Shown: positions 1-5,070 of the stretch, piece after piece | Layout: the number at the start of each line of letters is the position of its first letter | How positions within the stretch are numbered: position 1 is the stretch's first letter | Assembly: GCA_902520575.1 (NCBI GenBank) | Contig: CABYOG010000059.1 | Location: forward strand, 1 to 5,074 | Direction of reading: 5' to 3' | DNA length: 5,074 bases | Source: an uncultured SAR116 cluster alpha proteobacterium | GTDB taxonomy: Bacteria; Pseudomonadota; Alphaproteobacteria; Puniceispirillales; Puniceispirillaceae | Notes under the pieces: generated by a model | What the model saw: only the letters and a program-made list of their open reading frames with translations | Databases searched by the model: none | What the model was told of the DNA's origin: nothing | Position numbers and translations under genes: made by a program

Positions 1-201
1 TTTGGTCGACAAGATTCTACCATTCCAATTTCAGATGTTGAAAATTTTATCAGTTTGAGGCCTGAGGTGGAAACATACATATATGATGCCGATCACGGTT
101 TTAGTTGCCATCATCGAAAACAATATCATCAATCAAGCGCAAATTTAGCACAAAAGCGTGTTGATGAGTTTCTTAGCCGGCATATTCAAAATACAAATTA
201 A
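1..201 (+). CDS. Dienelactone hydrolase family protein, C-terminal fragment (5' end outside window)
   Basis: The window opens inside this gene; frame 1 runs 66 codons to a TAA at 199-201. The tail has the pattern of the dienelactone hydrolase (carboxymethylenebutenolidase) C-terminus: an FG..D..IP stretch near the start, then the YDADHGF motif (fragment residues about 28-34), a basic HHRKQY segment, and a terminal helix ending LAQKRVDEFLSRH. In this family the His of the (D/G)xxHGF motif is the catalytic His of a Cys-Asp-His triad; the nucleophile and Asp would lie upstream, outside the window. Members hydrolyse ring-opened lactone or ester intermediates in the cytoplasm, classically dienelactone in chlorocatechol breakdown, but the family is broad and the substrate here is unknown. 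The SDR gene follows after 117 bp on the same strand and could be co-transcribed. The family call is fairly firm; the function is not. Confidence 0.8.
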   Translation, partial: FGRQDSTIPISDVENFISLRPEVETYIYDADHGFSCHHRKQYHQSSANLAQKRVDEFLSRHIQNTN

Positions 202-318
202 ATTTCGCAATCTGGAGTACAGCAATTTGCGCTTTTTGCAAAAACTTAGTTTCAGAGCCTCAACAGATTCATTAATAAGAAGCGTTTTCAGTGACCGAAA
301 GATAGAGGATGGTGTAAA
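202..318 (+). other. Intergenic gap between hydrolase tail and SDR gene, with a 12-bp palindrome
   Basis: This 117-bp AT-rich gap holds a perfect 12-bp palindrome, TTTTTGCAAAAA, at 233-244. A CGCAA (206-210) and a TTGCG (227-231) form a further short inverted pair. Neither has the GC-rich stem plus T-run of a good intrinsic terminator. A TTAATA at 272-277 could be a -10 box for the SDR gene, but I see no convincing -35 partner. The gap is long enough for a separate SDR promoter, though co-transcription with the upstream gene is equally possible. Confidence 0.3.
304..309 (+). promoter_or_regulatory. Ribosome binding site of the SDR gene
   Basis: AGAGGA lies nine bases before the ATG at 319. 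It is a moderate Shine-Dalgarno match at normal spacing and supports that start. Confidence 0.55.
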
Positions 319-1065
319 ATGCCAGAATATAAAACCGCACTGGTAACAGGCGCACAAAAAGGCATTGGAGCGTCTATAGCTAAAGCCTTAATTAATGAGG
401 GAGTGAATGTTGTTTTGAATTATCTGGATGATGATAGCACAGTGGCATCCTTAGTAAGAGAAGCAACAGATAAGGGATTGAAGGCCGAGGCAGTTAAGGC
501 TAACGTCGCCAATCGGTCAGAAGTTGTGAACTTAATAGATGTAGCTGAAAAATTTGGGGGACTAGACTATGCAGTGAGCAACGCTGCTATTTATCCAAGA
601 ACACCGCTTTTGGATATGACGGAAGAAGAATGGAAAGAGGTTTTAGACGTTAATTTGAACGGCTGTTTTTTCACTTTACAGGCAGCAGCCCGCAGCATGA
701 TAGCTAAGGGCAATGGAGGCTCTATTCTTACAATTTCTTCTGGCGCAGGATTTAAAGGAGCGGCGAAAGGTGCGCATTACAGCGCAAGCAAAAGTGGGTT
801 ATTTGGTCTGACAAAATCAGCCGCACTCGAACTAGCCTCTCACAATATCCGTGCTAATGTAATCGCACCAGGTTTAGTGGATACTGATCAACCTCGAGGT
901 GAATTTAGTAACGAAGATATGGAACGGATATGGAAAACATTGCCGCTGGCTGGTAAAACTGAGCCTTCTGATATCGCTGACCTAGCCATTTTTTTGTTAT
1001 CTGGTAAAGCTAGTCGCATCACAGGTCAGATTCTCCATGTGAATGGTGGCGGTCTGATGCCCTAA
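319..1065 (+). CDS. Short-chain dehydrogenase/reductase (classical SDR, FabG-like)
   Basis: This intact 248-residue protein has the usual length of a classical SDR: a single Rossmann domain using NAD(P)H to interconvert an alcohol and a ketone. Visible motifs are the dinucleotide-binding TGAQKGIG at residues 10-17, SNAA at 87-90 in place of the usual NNAG, the structural Asn of VNLNG (N112), and the catalytic Ser about S141 (ISSGAG), Y154 and K158 (YSASK). The C-terminus ITGQILHVNGG is typical of FabG-like members. Asn62 (ANV) stands where many members have Asp. The end of the second strand (NYLDDD, residues 34-39) does not let me decide between NADH and NADPH. The gene ends with tandem in-frame stops TAA TAG and faces the acetoacetate-decarboxylase-like gene tail-to-tail across 13 bp. 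A house-keeping FabG role is less likely, since no fatty-acid genes are near; a dehydrogenase in a catabolic cluster fits better. The substrate is unknown. Confidence 0.93.
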   Translation: MPEYKTALVTGAQKGIGASIAKALINEGVNVVLNYLDDDSTVASLVREATDKGLKAEAVKANVANRSEVVNLIDVAEKFGGLDYAVSNAAIYPRTPLLDMTEEEWKEVLDVNLNGCFFTLQAAARSMIAKGNGGSILTISSGAGFKGAAKGAHYSASKSGLFGLTKSAALELASHNIRANVIAPGLVDTDQPRGEFSNEDMERIWKTLPLAGKTEPSDIADLAIFLLSGKASRITGQILHVNGGGLMP

Positions 1066-1078
1066 TAGTCGCTTGCCT

Positions 1079-1879
1079 CTAAAGCGTTTCATCCCTCCCG
1101 ATGATTTGGCTGTGCACCATTTTCGAACGATTCTTTGTCCATTTAATTGCATTACACCTTGCAGCACCAATCTTTTCAGGCTTGAGTGCGTTTAATTCAG
1201 GAGAAAACACGTTTAATTCGCCTTGGCCAAATTTTGCATGTTCTATTGAGATATCAGACATATGTGACTGAAATATTTCAACTGTTCTATTTAGGTTGGT
1301 TGGGTCTGGTATTATTCGCATGGTGTAGAAAGTTGAAAAAGCCGGCACGCTTCGGTCAAAATTTTCTCGATTATCTACTTCCATGGTTAATGATAGGACT
1401 GGCCCGTTTTTGCGCTGAACCTTTCCAGTAAATCGGTCACCAACTCGCGCTCCATAAACTGGGTCAGGTGGAGTTATCCAGATTTTAGCGTCTAGTTGTG
1501 GCCAACCAAACATTTCCCGACCCACGGTAATTTCTTCAGCTGAATCACAATATAAAAAAGGATCATAAAACCCTTCCACACCTTCAAATTGAACTGCCAG
1601 AGCTACCACTGCTTCCCGCACTAGACACCGCTCTGGATGAAGAGCAGCAAAATCAGTCCCAAAACCAATATCACAGATTAGCTCGTGAATTGTAAAACGC
1701 ACTGGAGAATCTGGAATTATGGTCAGAGGTTTTGGGACGAGTTTAGCTATTGCACGCTGATCACAGTCAACAATTAAGGTGACAGAACGGCCACTAAAAT
1801 TCCAAGGAGGGGGGCCGTATAAACTGGATTGCCCAGTTGGATCCAATGGCGCTGAAAATCCTTTAAGAGTGCCAGTCAT
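1079..1879 (-). CDS. Acetoacetate decarboxylase-fold protein lacking the Schiff-base lysine
   Basis: This 266-residue protein matches the acetoacetate decarboxylase (ADC) family along its length. It has an N-terminal GPPPWNFSGR block (residues 22-31), LVPKPL at 47-52, the RE pair at 88-89, the YxDPFLYCD-like strand at 105-112, and the signature VGREMFGWP at 119-127. From memory of Clostridium acetobutylicum ADC, R31 and E89 line up with its active-site Arg29 and Glu76. Its catalytic Lys115-Lys116 (in GRELSAYPKK) line up here with Gln128-Leu129; the codon for Gln128 is CAA, at 1496-1498 on the complement. Lys132 lies four residues on and is probably not equivalent. Normal Schiff-base decarboxylation of acetoacetate is therefore unlikely. 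The pocket may bind or isomerise a beta-keto or enol acid instead; that is inference. It is the last gene of the minus-strand operon, 12 bp after the small upstream gene. Its ATG is preceded only by a weak purine run, so it may rely on translational coupling. Confidence 0.88.
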   Translation of the reverse strand: MTGTLKGFSAPLDPTGQSSLYGPPPWNFSGRSVTLIVDCDQRAIAKLVPKPLTIIPDSPVRFTIHELICDIGFGTDFAALHPERCLVREAVVALAVQFEGVEGFYDPFLYCDSAEEITVGREMFGWPQLDAKIWITPPDPVYGARVGDRFTGKVQRKNGPVLSLTMEVDNRENFDRSVPAFSTFYTMRIIPDPTNLNRTVEIFQSHMSDISIEHAKFGQGELNVFSPELNALKPEKIGAARCNAIKWTKNRSKMVHSQIIGRDETL

Positions 1880-1891
1880 TCCCGTTTGCTT

Positions 1892-2158
1892 TTAACCACT
1901 GGGAGAGGGTGACGCCATTGCCGCGAAAACCCTAGCAACAAATTCATCGCGTTCCGCAAGCCTATATTCATCATAGGTAGCTGCTTCGACAGGTTCATCC
2001 AATCTGGAGAGGTCTGCACCGTTTTTTACCAGAATATCCTCCAGAAGTTTTTGCCTATCCCGCATTGCATAAATCTCAGTCGCTAGCGCTAGCACCACAC
2101 GCATCATGTCTGATTTTGATACAGCTTCAAAATAATCAATTTCTGGAGAGACGGACAT
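1892..2158 (-). CDS. Small conserved-looking hypothetical protein (about 88 residues)
   Basis: I do not recognise a family. From the ATG at 2158 the protein is 88 residues, acidic, soluble and probably mostly helical. One helix spans roughly residues 10-42, with a run of small hydrophobics (VVLALATEIYAM) followed by a charged segment (RDRQKLLEDIL). A second spans about 55-80 (TYDEYRLAERDEFVARVFAAMA), and the tail is a short SPSPSG. There is no signal peptide, membrane segment or cysteine pair. An in-frame GTG at 2167 would add MRK. I prefer the ATG because AGGGG at 2171-2167 sits eight bases before it, whereas the GTG would overlap that ribosome site. The gene lies 17 bp after the methyltransferase stop and 12 bp before the acetoacetate-decarboxylase-like gene, so it is almost certainly in one operon with both. 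A partner subunit for either neighbour is possible but unproven. Confidence 0.75.
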   Translation of the reverse strand: MSVSPEIDYFEAVSKSDMMRVVLALATEIYAMRDRQKLLEDILVKNGADLSRLDEPVEAATYDEYRLAERDEFVARVFAAMASPSPSG

Positions 2159-2166
2159 TTTTCTCA

Positions 2167-2171
2167 CCCCT
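2167..2171 (-). promoter_or_regulatory. Ribosome binding site that decides the start of the small protein
   Basis: On the minus strand AGGGG (2171 down to 2167) lies eight bases before the ATG at 2158. The alternative GTG start begins on the last G of this motif, so the site favours the ATG. Confidence 0.55.
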
Positions 2172-2175
2172 GCTG

Positions 2176-3243
2176 TTATGGCTTATGACCAATTGTTACA
2201 TGATAGCGGAATTTTCCCATATAATTGCCCTTTGCTCCACCCCATTCAGAATGAGCCTCTGTCATCTTTGCTTTCAACCCTGCATCCTGATAGGCCTGTA
2301 TTAAATCCATTTCGTGATAGTCGCGCCAATACGGTTCGCCGTTATGCTCAGTATCCCAGTCCATCAAAAATGCACTCAGTGGGTCAAGGCTGTCGTAGCT
2401 GGGCAACTCAAGATTCGCTAATACGCCACCGGGGGCTAATACACGTGCGGCTTCATTAACTATATTGGTTACCGCCTTTGTTGGCACCTCATGAAGCAGC
2501 AGCATACAAAAAACCAGGTCGAAATGACTGTCAGGGAAATCCATATCCTCTGCATTCATTTGGCTGAAATGCATCGGTTTTTCATTTTCCACTGCTCGGT
2601 GTCGAGCATATTTTAACATTGGGGCTGCTAGATCAATTCCCCAATGTTCTGCGTCTGGTAAGGCATTCATTATGGGATAGCTCTTGTAGGCTGGTCCGCA
2701 TCCCATATATAGCACCCGTTTGAAAGGTTGGTCTGGAAGCACGCTAACCAGAGCCCTTCCCATCTCATCTCCAGCTTTGCCGTATCGATGCATTGTATAG
2801 GTTGCTACACCAACCTCATAAATTGGGCCGGCTATAGTATTTTTATGAAAATTACCAGGCTGAAGATGAAATTCATTATTTTCGTAATAATCAGGCATAG
2901 GTAGATTTGAGTTTAGTGTAAGTGAGCCTGGGTCTTGGTAATCGCTATCTAGCTGTTTTTCTATTTCCGTCTTGCGCTCGTCAAGACCGAAAATTACTTC
3001 CCGCCACATAGCTTCCTGACTTAGACGCTGTAAACCACGTGATGTCTGATAAAGTGGGTTTGGACCAAATTTTTTCTGCATAAACTTGCTATCGCGTAGC
3101 TTGGTTTCGTTTGGGTTTTCTGCATCACACCAACTTTCAAATTCCTGCCTCAAAGAAGGCATTATCTGCCCCGCAATATAGACTTTTAGACCCTCTACTA
3201 AATCTAGGCGCGCTTGACGCTCGCGGCTTAGGCGCAAATCCAT
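2176..3243 (-). CDS. SAM-dependent methyltransferase (class I) with long N-terminal extension
   Basis: This 355-residue protein has a class I (Rossmann-like) methyltransferase domain over about residues 170-285. Motif I reads VLYMGCGPAY (177-186), a variant of VLDxGCGxG. The acidic residue at the end of strand 2 is D204 (GIDLA), the NAEDMDFPDSHFD stretch (230-242) is the adenine-contacting region, and LAPGG (269-273) precedes the next strand, as in Methyltransf_11-type enzymes. The first 140 or so residues are an extension I cannot place; it is rich in charged and aromatic residues, with no signal or membrane segment. After the core, a WRDYHEMDLIQAYQDAGL segment (306-323) resembles the substrate-side C-terminal part of small-molecule methyltransferases. 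It is the first gene of a minus-strand operon, 17 bp before the small protein. The start is supported by TAGGAG seven bases upstream. Small-molecule O-, C- or N-methylation is the likely role; the acceptor is unknown. Confidence 0.88.
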   Translation of the reverse strand: MDLRLSRERQARLDLVEGLKVYIAGQIMPSLRQEFESWCDAENPNETKLRDSKFMQKKFGPNPLYQTSRGLQRLSQEAMWREVIFGLDERKTEIEKQLDSDYQDPGSLTLNSNLPMPDYYENNEFHLQPGNFHKNTIAGPIYEVGVATYTMHRYGKAGDEMGRALVSVLPDQPFKRVLYMGCGPAYKSYPIMNALPDAEHWGIDLAAPMLKYARHRAVENEKPMHFSQMNAEDMDFPDSHFDLVFCMLLLHEVPTKAVTNIVNEAARVLAPGGVLANLELPSYDSLDPLSAFLMDWDTEHNGEPYWRDYHEMDLIQAYQDAGLKAKMTEAHSEWGGAKGNYMGKFRYHVTIGHKP

Positions 3244-3250
3244 TTTAATG

Positions 3251-3256
3251 CTCCTA
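3251..3256 (-). promoter_or_regulatory. Ribosome binding site of the methyltransferase gene
   Basis: TAGGAG on the minus strand lies seven bases before the ATG at 3243, a near-ideal Shine-Dalgarno. Its first base overlaps the proximal arm of the inverted repeat at 3256-3286, so the hairpin abuts the ribosome site. Confidence 0.7.
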
Positions 3257-3286
3257 CTTCTGAAATACTCTTTTCCAATCAGAAGT
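3256..3286 (-). repeat. Perfect 8-bp inverted repeat in the methyltransferase leader
   Basis: ACTTCTGA at 3256-3263 and TCAGAAGT at 3279-3286 are exact reverse complements separated by 15 bases. On the minus-strand transcript they could form a hairpin ending directly at the AGGAG ribosome site. As DNA, the arm centres are 23 bp apart, about two helical turns, which would also suit a dimeric regulator. There is no T-run, so it is not a terminator. Confidence 0.5.
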
Positions 3287-3304
3287 TTGCACCCCTTGTT
3301 ATCT

Positions 3305-3369
3305 TTTGTCTAGTTTGAGCAAATGCAACTGTAATGAATTAAATTATTGCATCTATTGTTTGTCCAGTT
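3305..3369. repeat. Imperfect direct repeat TTTGTCYAGTT in the divergent promoter region
   Basis: TTTGTCTAGTT at 3305-3315 and TTTGTCCAGTT at 3359-3369 match at 10 of 11 bases and are offset by 54 bp, about five helical turns. Between them are TTTGAGCAAA (3314-3323), itself a TTTG-CAAA palindrome, and the pair ATGCAA (3323-3328) / TTGCAT (3347-3352). Their place between two divergent operons suggests possible regulator sites, but short AT-rich repeats like these can arise by chance. Confidence 0.3.
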
Positions 3370-3383
3370 AGGTTCTATGCCTT

Positions 3384-3412
3384 TTCAATTGCCTCTTTTT
3401 CTATGCTAGACT
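3384..3412 (+). promoter_or_regulatory. Probable promoter of the alpha/beta hydrolase gene
   Basis: TAGACT at 3407-3412 matches TATAAT at four of six positions, including the second A and last T. The segment ahead of it (T-run 3396-3400, then CTATGC) and the TTGC after it closely resemble the region in front of the aldolase-like gene. The -35 is weak: TTCAAT at 3384-3389 has a 17-bp spacing. Transcription from about 3419 would leave a leader of roughly 40 bases carrying the TAGGAG ribosome site. Confidence 0.4.
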
Positions 3413-3445
3413 TGCAATAAAAAGCTTTCCTGTGCTGAAAAGTTT

Positions 3446-3451
3446 TAGGAG
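3446..3451 (+). promoter_or_regulatory. Ribosome binding site of the alpha/beta hydrolase gene
   Basis: TAGGAG lies eight bases before the ATG at 3460, a strong Shine-Dalgarno that fixes this start. Confidence 0.7.
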
Positions 3452-3459
3452 TAACGAAA

Positions 3460-4275
3460 ATGGCTAATACCGGAGATGTTAAAAACGGCTATTTCAAATG
3501 CGAATGGGGTCAATTGCATTACCGTTCAGTGAATCTAGATAGTAAAAAACCTTTACTGGTCATGTTGCATCAATCGCCCCTCTCCTCTCGAAATTATCAG
3601 GCTGCTTTACCATATCTCGCGGATCATTTTCGGGTGGTTGCTCTTGATACGCCTGGCTTTGGCCAATCAAGTCCACCTAATCGAGTTTGGAGTGTGCAAG
3701 ATTATGCAAAGATTGCTTTACAATCTGCTGATGCGCTGGGTGCTGAGCAATTCTATTTATTTGGGCGTGCAACCGGCGGGGTTTTTGCTTTTGTCGCTGC
3801 CTTGTTATCTCCCGAAAGAGTAGAAAAGTTGGTTTTGCATGGAATGCCTGTCTATACAGAAGAAGAACGCACTGACCGGTTGGCTAATTTTGCCCCTCCA
3901 TATGAGATTGATGATGATGCTGGACACTTGCGTTGGATTTGGGATCGTATTCATTCAGAATATCCCTGGATAGATGGGCATTTGGCAACGCAGTTTTGTC
4001 GGGATTTTCTGAATGCTGGACCAGATTTTGCAACTTCTTATCGTTCTATCTGGAAGTATGATTTGCCAAAAGGGTTTGCCGCTGCTGGAAGTCGACTACC
4101 CTGTCCAACTTTAATACTTGGTGGTGGAGCAGACCGTATTGCCTACATGCATGAGCGTGTTAGGGCCCTTTTTCCGGATGCGGATGAAGTATTTATGCCA
4201 GAAGCTACAGACTTTGTTGCAGAACAGAACCCAGAGCTTTTTGCTGGTATTGTTGGAGACTTTTTGGCCAGTTAA
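3460..4275 (+). CDS. Alpha/beta-hydrolase-fold protein with altered catalytic triad
   Basis: This intact 271-residue protein has the normal length and order of an alpha/beta hydrolase. It shows LLVMLHQSP at 32-40 (oxyanion-loop region, HQSP instead of the usual HGxP), VVALDTPGFGQS at 59-70, the nucleophile-elbow region LFGRATGG at 100-107, a cap of about residues 130-210, the acid strand LILGGGAD (D225), and a C-terminal QNPELFAGIVGDFL. In the elbow G-x-Nuc-x-G the nucleophile position is Ala104 (GCA at 3769-3771), not Ser, Cys or Asp. At the catalytic-His position (gagH-type loop before the EQNPE motif) there is Asp251 (GAC at 4210-4212). Only the acid D225 is kept, so a classical ester hydrolase is unlikely. 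The fold is also used by cofactor-free dioxygenases, lyases and binding proteins. I recall related hydrolase-like proteins with a GxHTG elbow, but cannot check this. It probably heads a two-gene unit, or its own unit, with the aldolase-like gene 61 bp downstream. Confidence 0.88.
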   Translation: MANTGDVKNGYFKCEWGQLHYRSVNLDSKKPLLVMLHQSPLSSRNYQAALPYLADHFRVVALDTPGFGQSSPPNRVWSVQDYAKIALQSADALGAEQFYLFGRATGGVFAFVAALLSPERVEKLVLHGMPVYTEEERTDRLANFAPPYEIDDDAGHLRWIWDRIHSEYPWIDGHLATQFCRDFLNAGPDFATSYRSIWKYDLPKGFAAAGSRLPCPTLILGGGADRIAYMHERVRALFPDADEVFMPEATDFVAEQNPELFAGIVGDFLAS

Positions 4276-4301
4276 CATCCAATAGCACTCTTTACTAGTT
4301 A

Positions 4302-4330
4302 TTGTGGCTCTCTTTTTTTATTGTTAGACT
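4302..4330 (+). promoter_or_regulatory. Probable promoter of the class II aldolase-like gene, giving a leaderless mRNA
   Basis: TTGTGG (4302-4307) and TAGACT (4325-4330) are separated by 17 bp, as expected of a housekeeping sigma promoter. The -10 ends six bases before the ATG at 4337, so transcription would begin at or within a base or two of the start codon. The same T-run plus TAGACTTGC block precedes the neighbouring hydrolase gene. A T-run at 4313-4319 follows a weak possible stem (GCCA 4267-4270 with TGGC 4305-4308), so a leaky terminator for the hydrolase gene is an alternative reading of part of this stretch. Confidence 0.45.
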
Positions 4331-4336
4331 TGCTTT

Positions 4337-5056
4337 ATGGGAGAGCTAAGTAACAGTGAGCAACAAAAGCTTAAGCAGGACTTTATTACTGGATTTTCTA
4401 TTTTAGATGCAGATGGCCAGAATAGTGGTATTGCTGGGCATTTGACTGCGCGTATTGGTAGAAGCGAACAGTTACTTGGCCATCAATATGGGCTAGCTTT
4501 TGACGAAGTTGATACCTCGCAGGTGCGACAGGTAGATTTTGCCCTCAAGGCTGCCTACGATGGCAAAGTTAGTCCATCTTTAGCCTTTCATGTAGCCCTA
4601 TACAGGAACCGTTCTGATATTGGAGCTATCGTGCATAGTCACCCGGATCAGGTTATTGCTTTCAGCGCTACTGGAGCGCGGTTCAAGCCAGTTTTTCAGA
4701 GTGCGTTGATGCTGCATGAAAAGGTGGCCCATTATGACGATTATGATGGTATTATTGAAAATGAAACACTCGGGCTAAAATTTGCTGAAAAGCTAGGTGA
4801 CTGTCAGATATTGTTGCTTAAAAACCACGGTCTAATTGCAGTGGGGCGCTCGGTTCGGCATGCTGTTTGTGCGGCGGTTATCTTTCACCAAAATTGTCGC
4901 ATCCACTTACAGGCGTTGTCTGCTGGCAGTGTCTCTGGCTTCTCTGATGTTGGGGAGGCAAAAAATATACTAGAGCAGGCAGGTGAATTTCTGAATCAGG
5001 ACCGGATTATCGACATGCGCTGGGAACAACTGGCCCGCAAGGCAAAACAAAAATAA
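4337..5056 (+). CDS. Class II aldolase/adducin-family protein
   Basis: This 239-residue protein is typical in length for the class II (zinc-dependent) aldolase/adducin family, which covers sugar-phosphate aldolases, epimerases and decarboxylase-like relatives. It shows GIAGHLTARIG at residues 31-41 (the GN/GHxSxR phosphate or carboxylate loop), HVALYRNRSDIGAIVHSHP at 85-103 with metal ligands H100 and H102, AHYDDYDG at 131-138, and LLLKNHGLIAVG at 159-170 with the third metal ligand H164. The aldolase catalytic Glu, normally in a PSxE motif four residues before the conserved His (H85), is not present; the stretch is VSPSLAFH. This is typical of adducin-like and uncharacterised members, so a retro-aldol reaction cannot be assumed. 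The ATG at 4337 has no Shine-Dalgarno and an in-frame TAG lies at 4325-4327, so no upstream start is possible. It probably acts on a product of the cluster; the substrate is unknown. Confidence 0.9.
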   Translation: MGELSNSEQQKLKQDFITGFSILDADGQNSGIAGHLTARIGRSEQLLGHQYGLAFDEVDTSQVRQVDFALKAAYDGKVSPSLAFHVALYRNRSDIGAIVHSHPDQVIAFSATGARFKPVFQSALMLHEKVAHYDDYDGIIENETLGLKFAEKLGDCQILLLKNHGLIAVGRSVRHAVCAAVIFHQNCRIHLQALSAGSVSGFSDVGEAKNILEQAGEFLNQDRIIDMRWEQLARKAKQK

Positions 5057-5070
5057 AGGGCACGCCTTTA
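5054..5070 (+). terminator. Possible terminator stem overlapping the aldolase-like stop codon
   Basis: TAAAGG (5054-5059) and CCTTTA (5065-5070) form an exact 6-bp inverted repeat with a five-base loop, and the first arm includes the TAA stop. Only four bases follow before the window ends, and they (TGCA) are not a T-run. It could be a weak or bidirectional terminator or chance. Confidence 0.25.

Noticed and set aside
145..357. Open frames on both strands across the 145-357 region
   Set aside because: They overlap the hydrolase tail and SDR start, lack ribosome sites and have no family features, whereas the two overlapping genes are clearly recognisable.
1060..1085. Bidirectional terminator between the convergent SDR and acetoacetate-decarboxylase-like genes
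   Set aside because: Only 13 bp separate the stops and no stem with a T-run is visible there.
1186..1431. Open frame on the + strand opposite the acetoacetate-decarboxylase-like gene
   Set aside because: It is antisense to a well-supported gene, with no ribosome site and no recognisable motif. The similar frames at 2065-2304, 2178-2459 and 3638-3823 fail for the same reasons.
2081..2092. Perfect 12-bp palindrome GCTAGCGCTAGC
   Set aside because: It lies inside the small protein's coding sequence and follows from its Leu-Ala-Leu-Ala codons; no regulatory context.
3299..3328. Minus-strand promoter for the methyltransferase (TTGCAT with GATAAC)
   Set aside because: The spacing is 19 bp and the matches are weak; an alternative TAGACA -10 is no better, so I did not annotate a promoter.
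4267..4319. Intrinsic terminator after the hydrolase gene
   Set aside because: The T-run is good but the stem is short, AT-rich and interrupted, and the same T-run is part of the block shared with the other promoter, so I left it as an alternative reading only.
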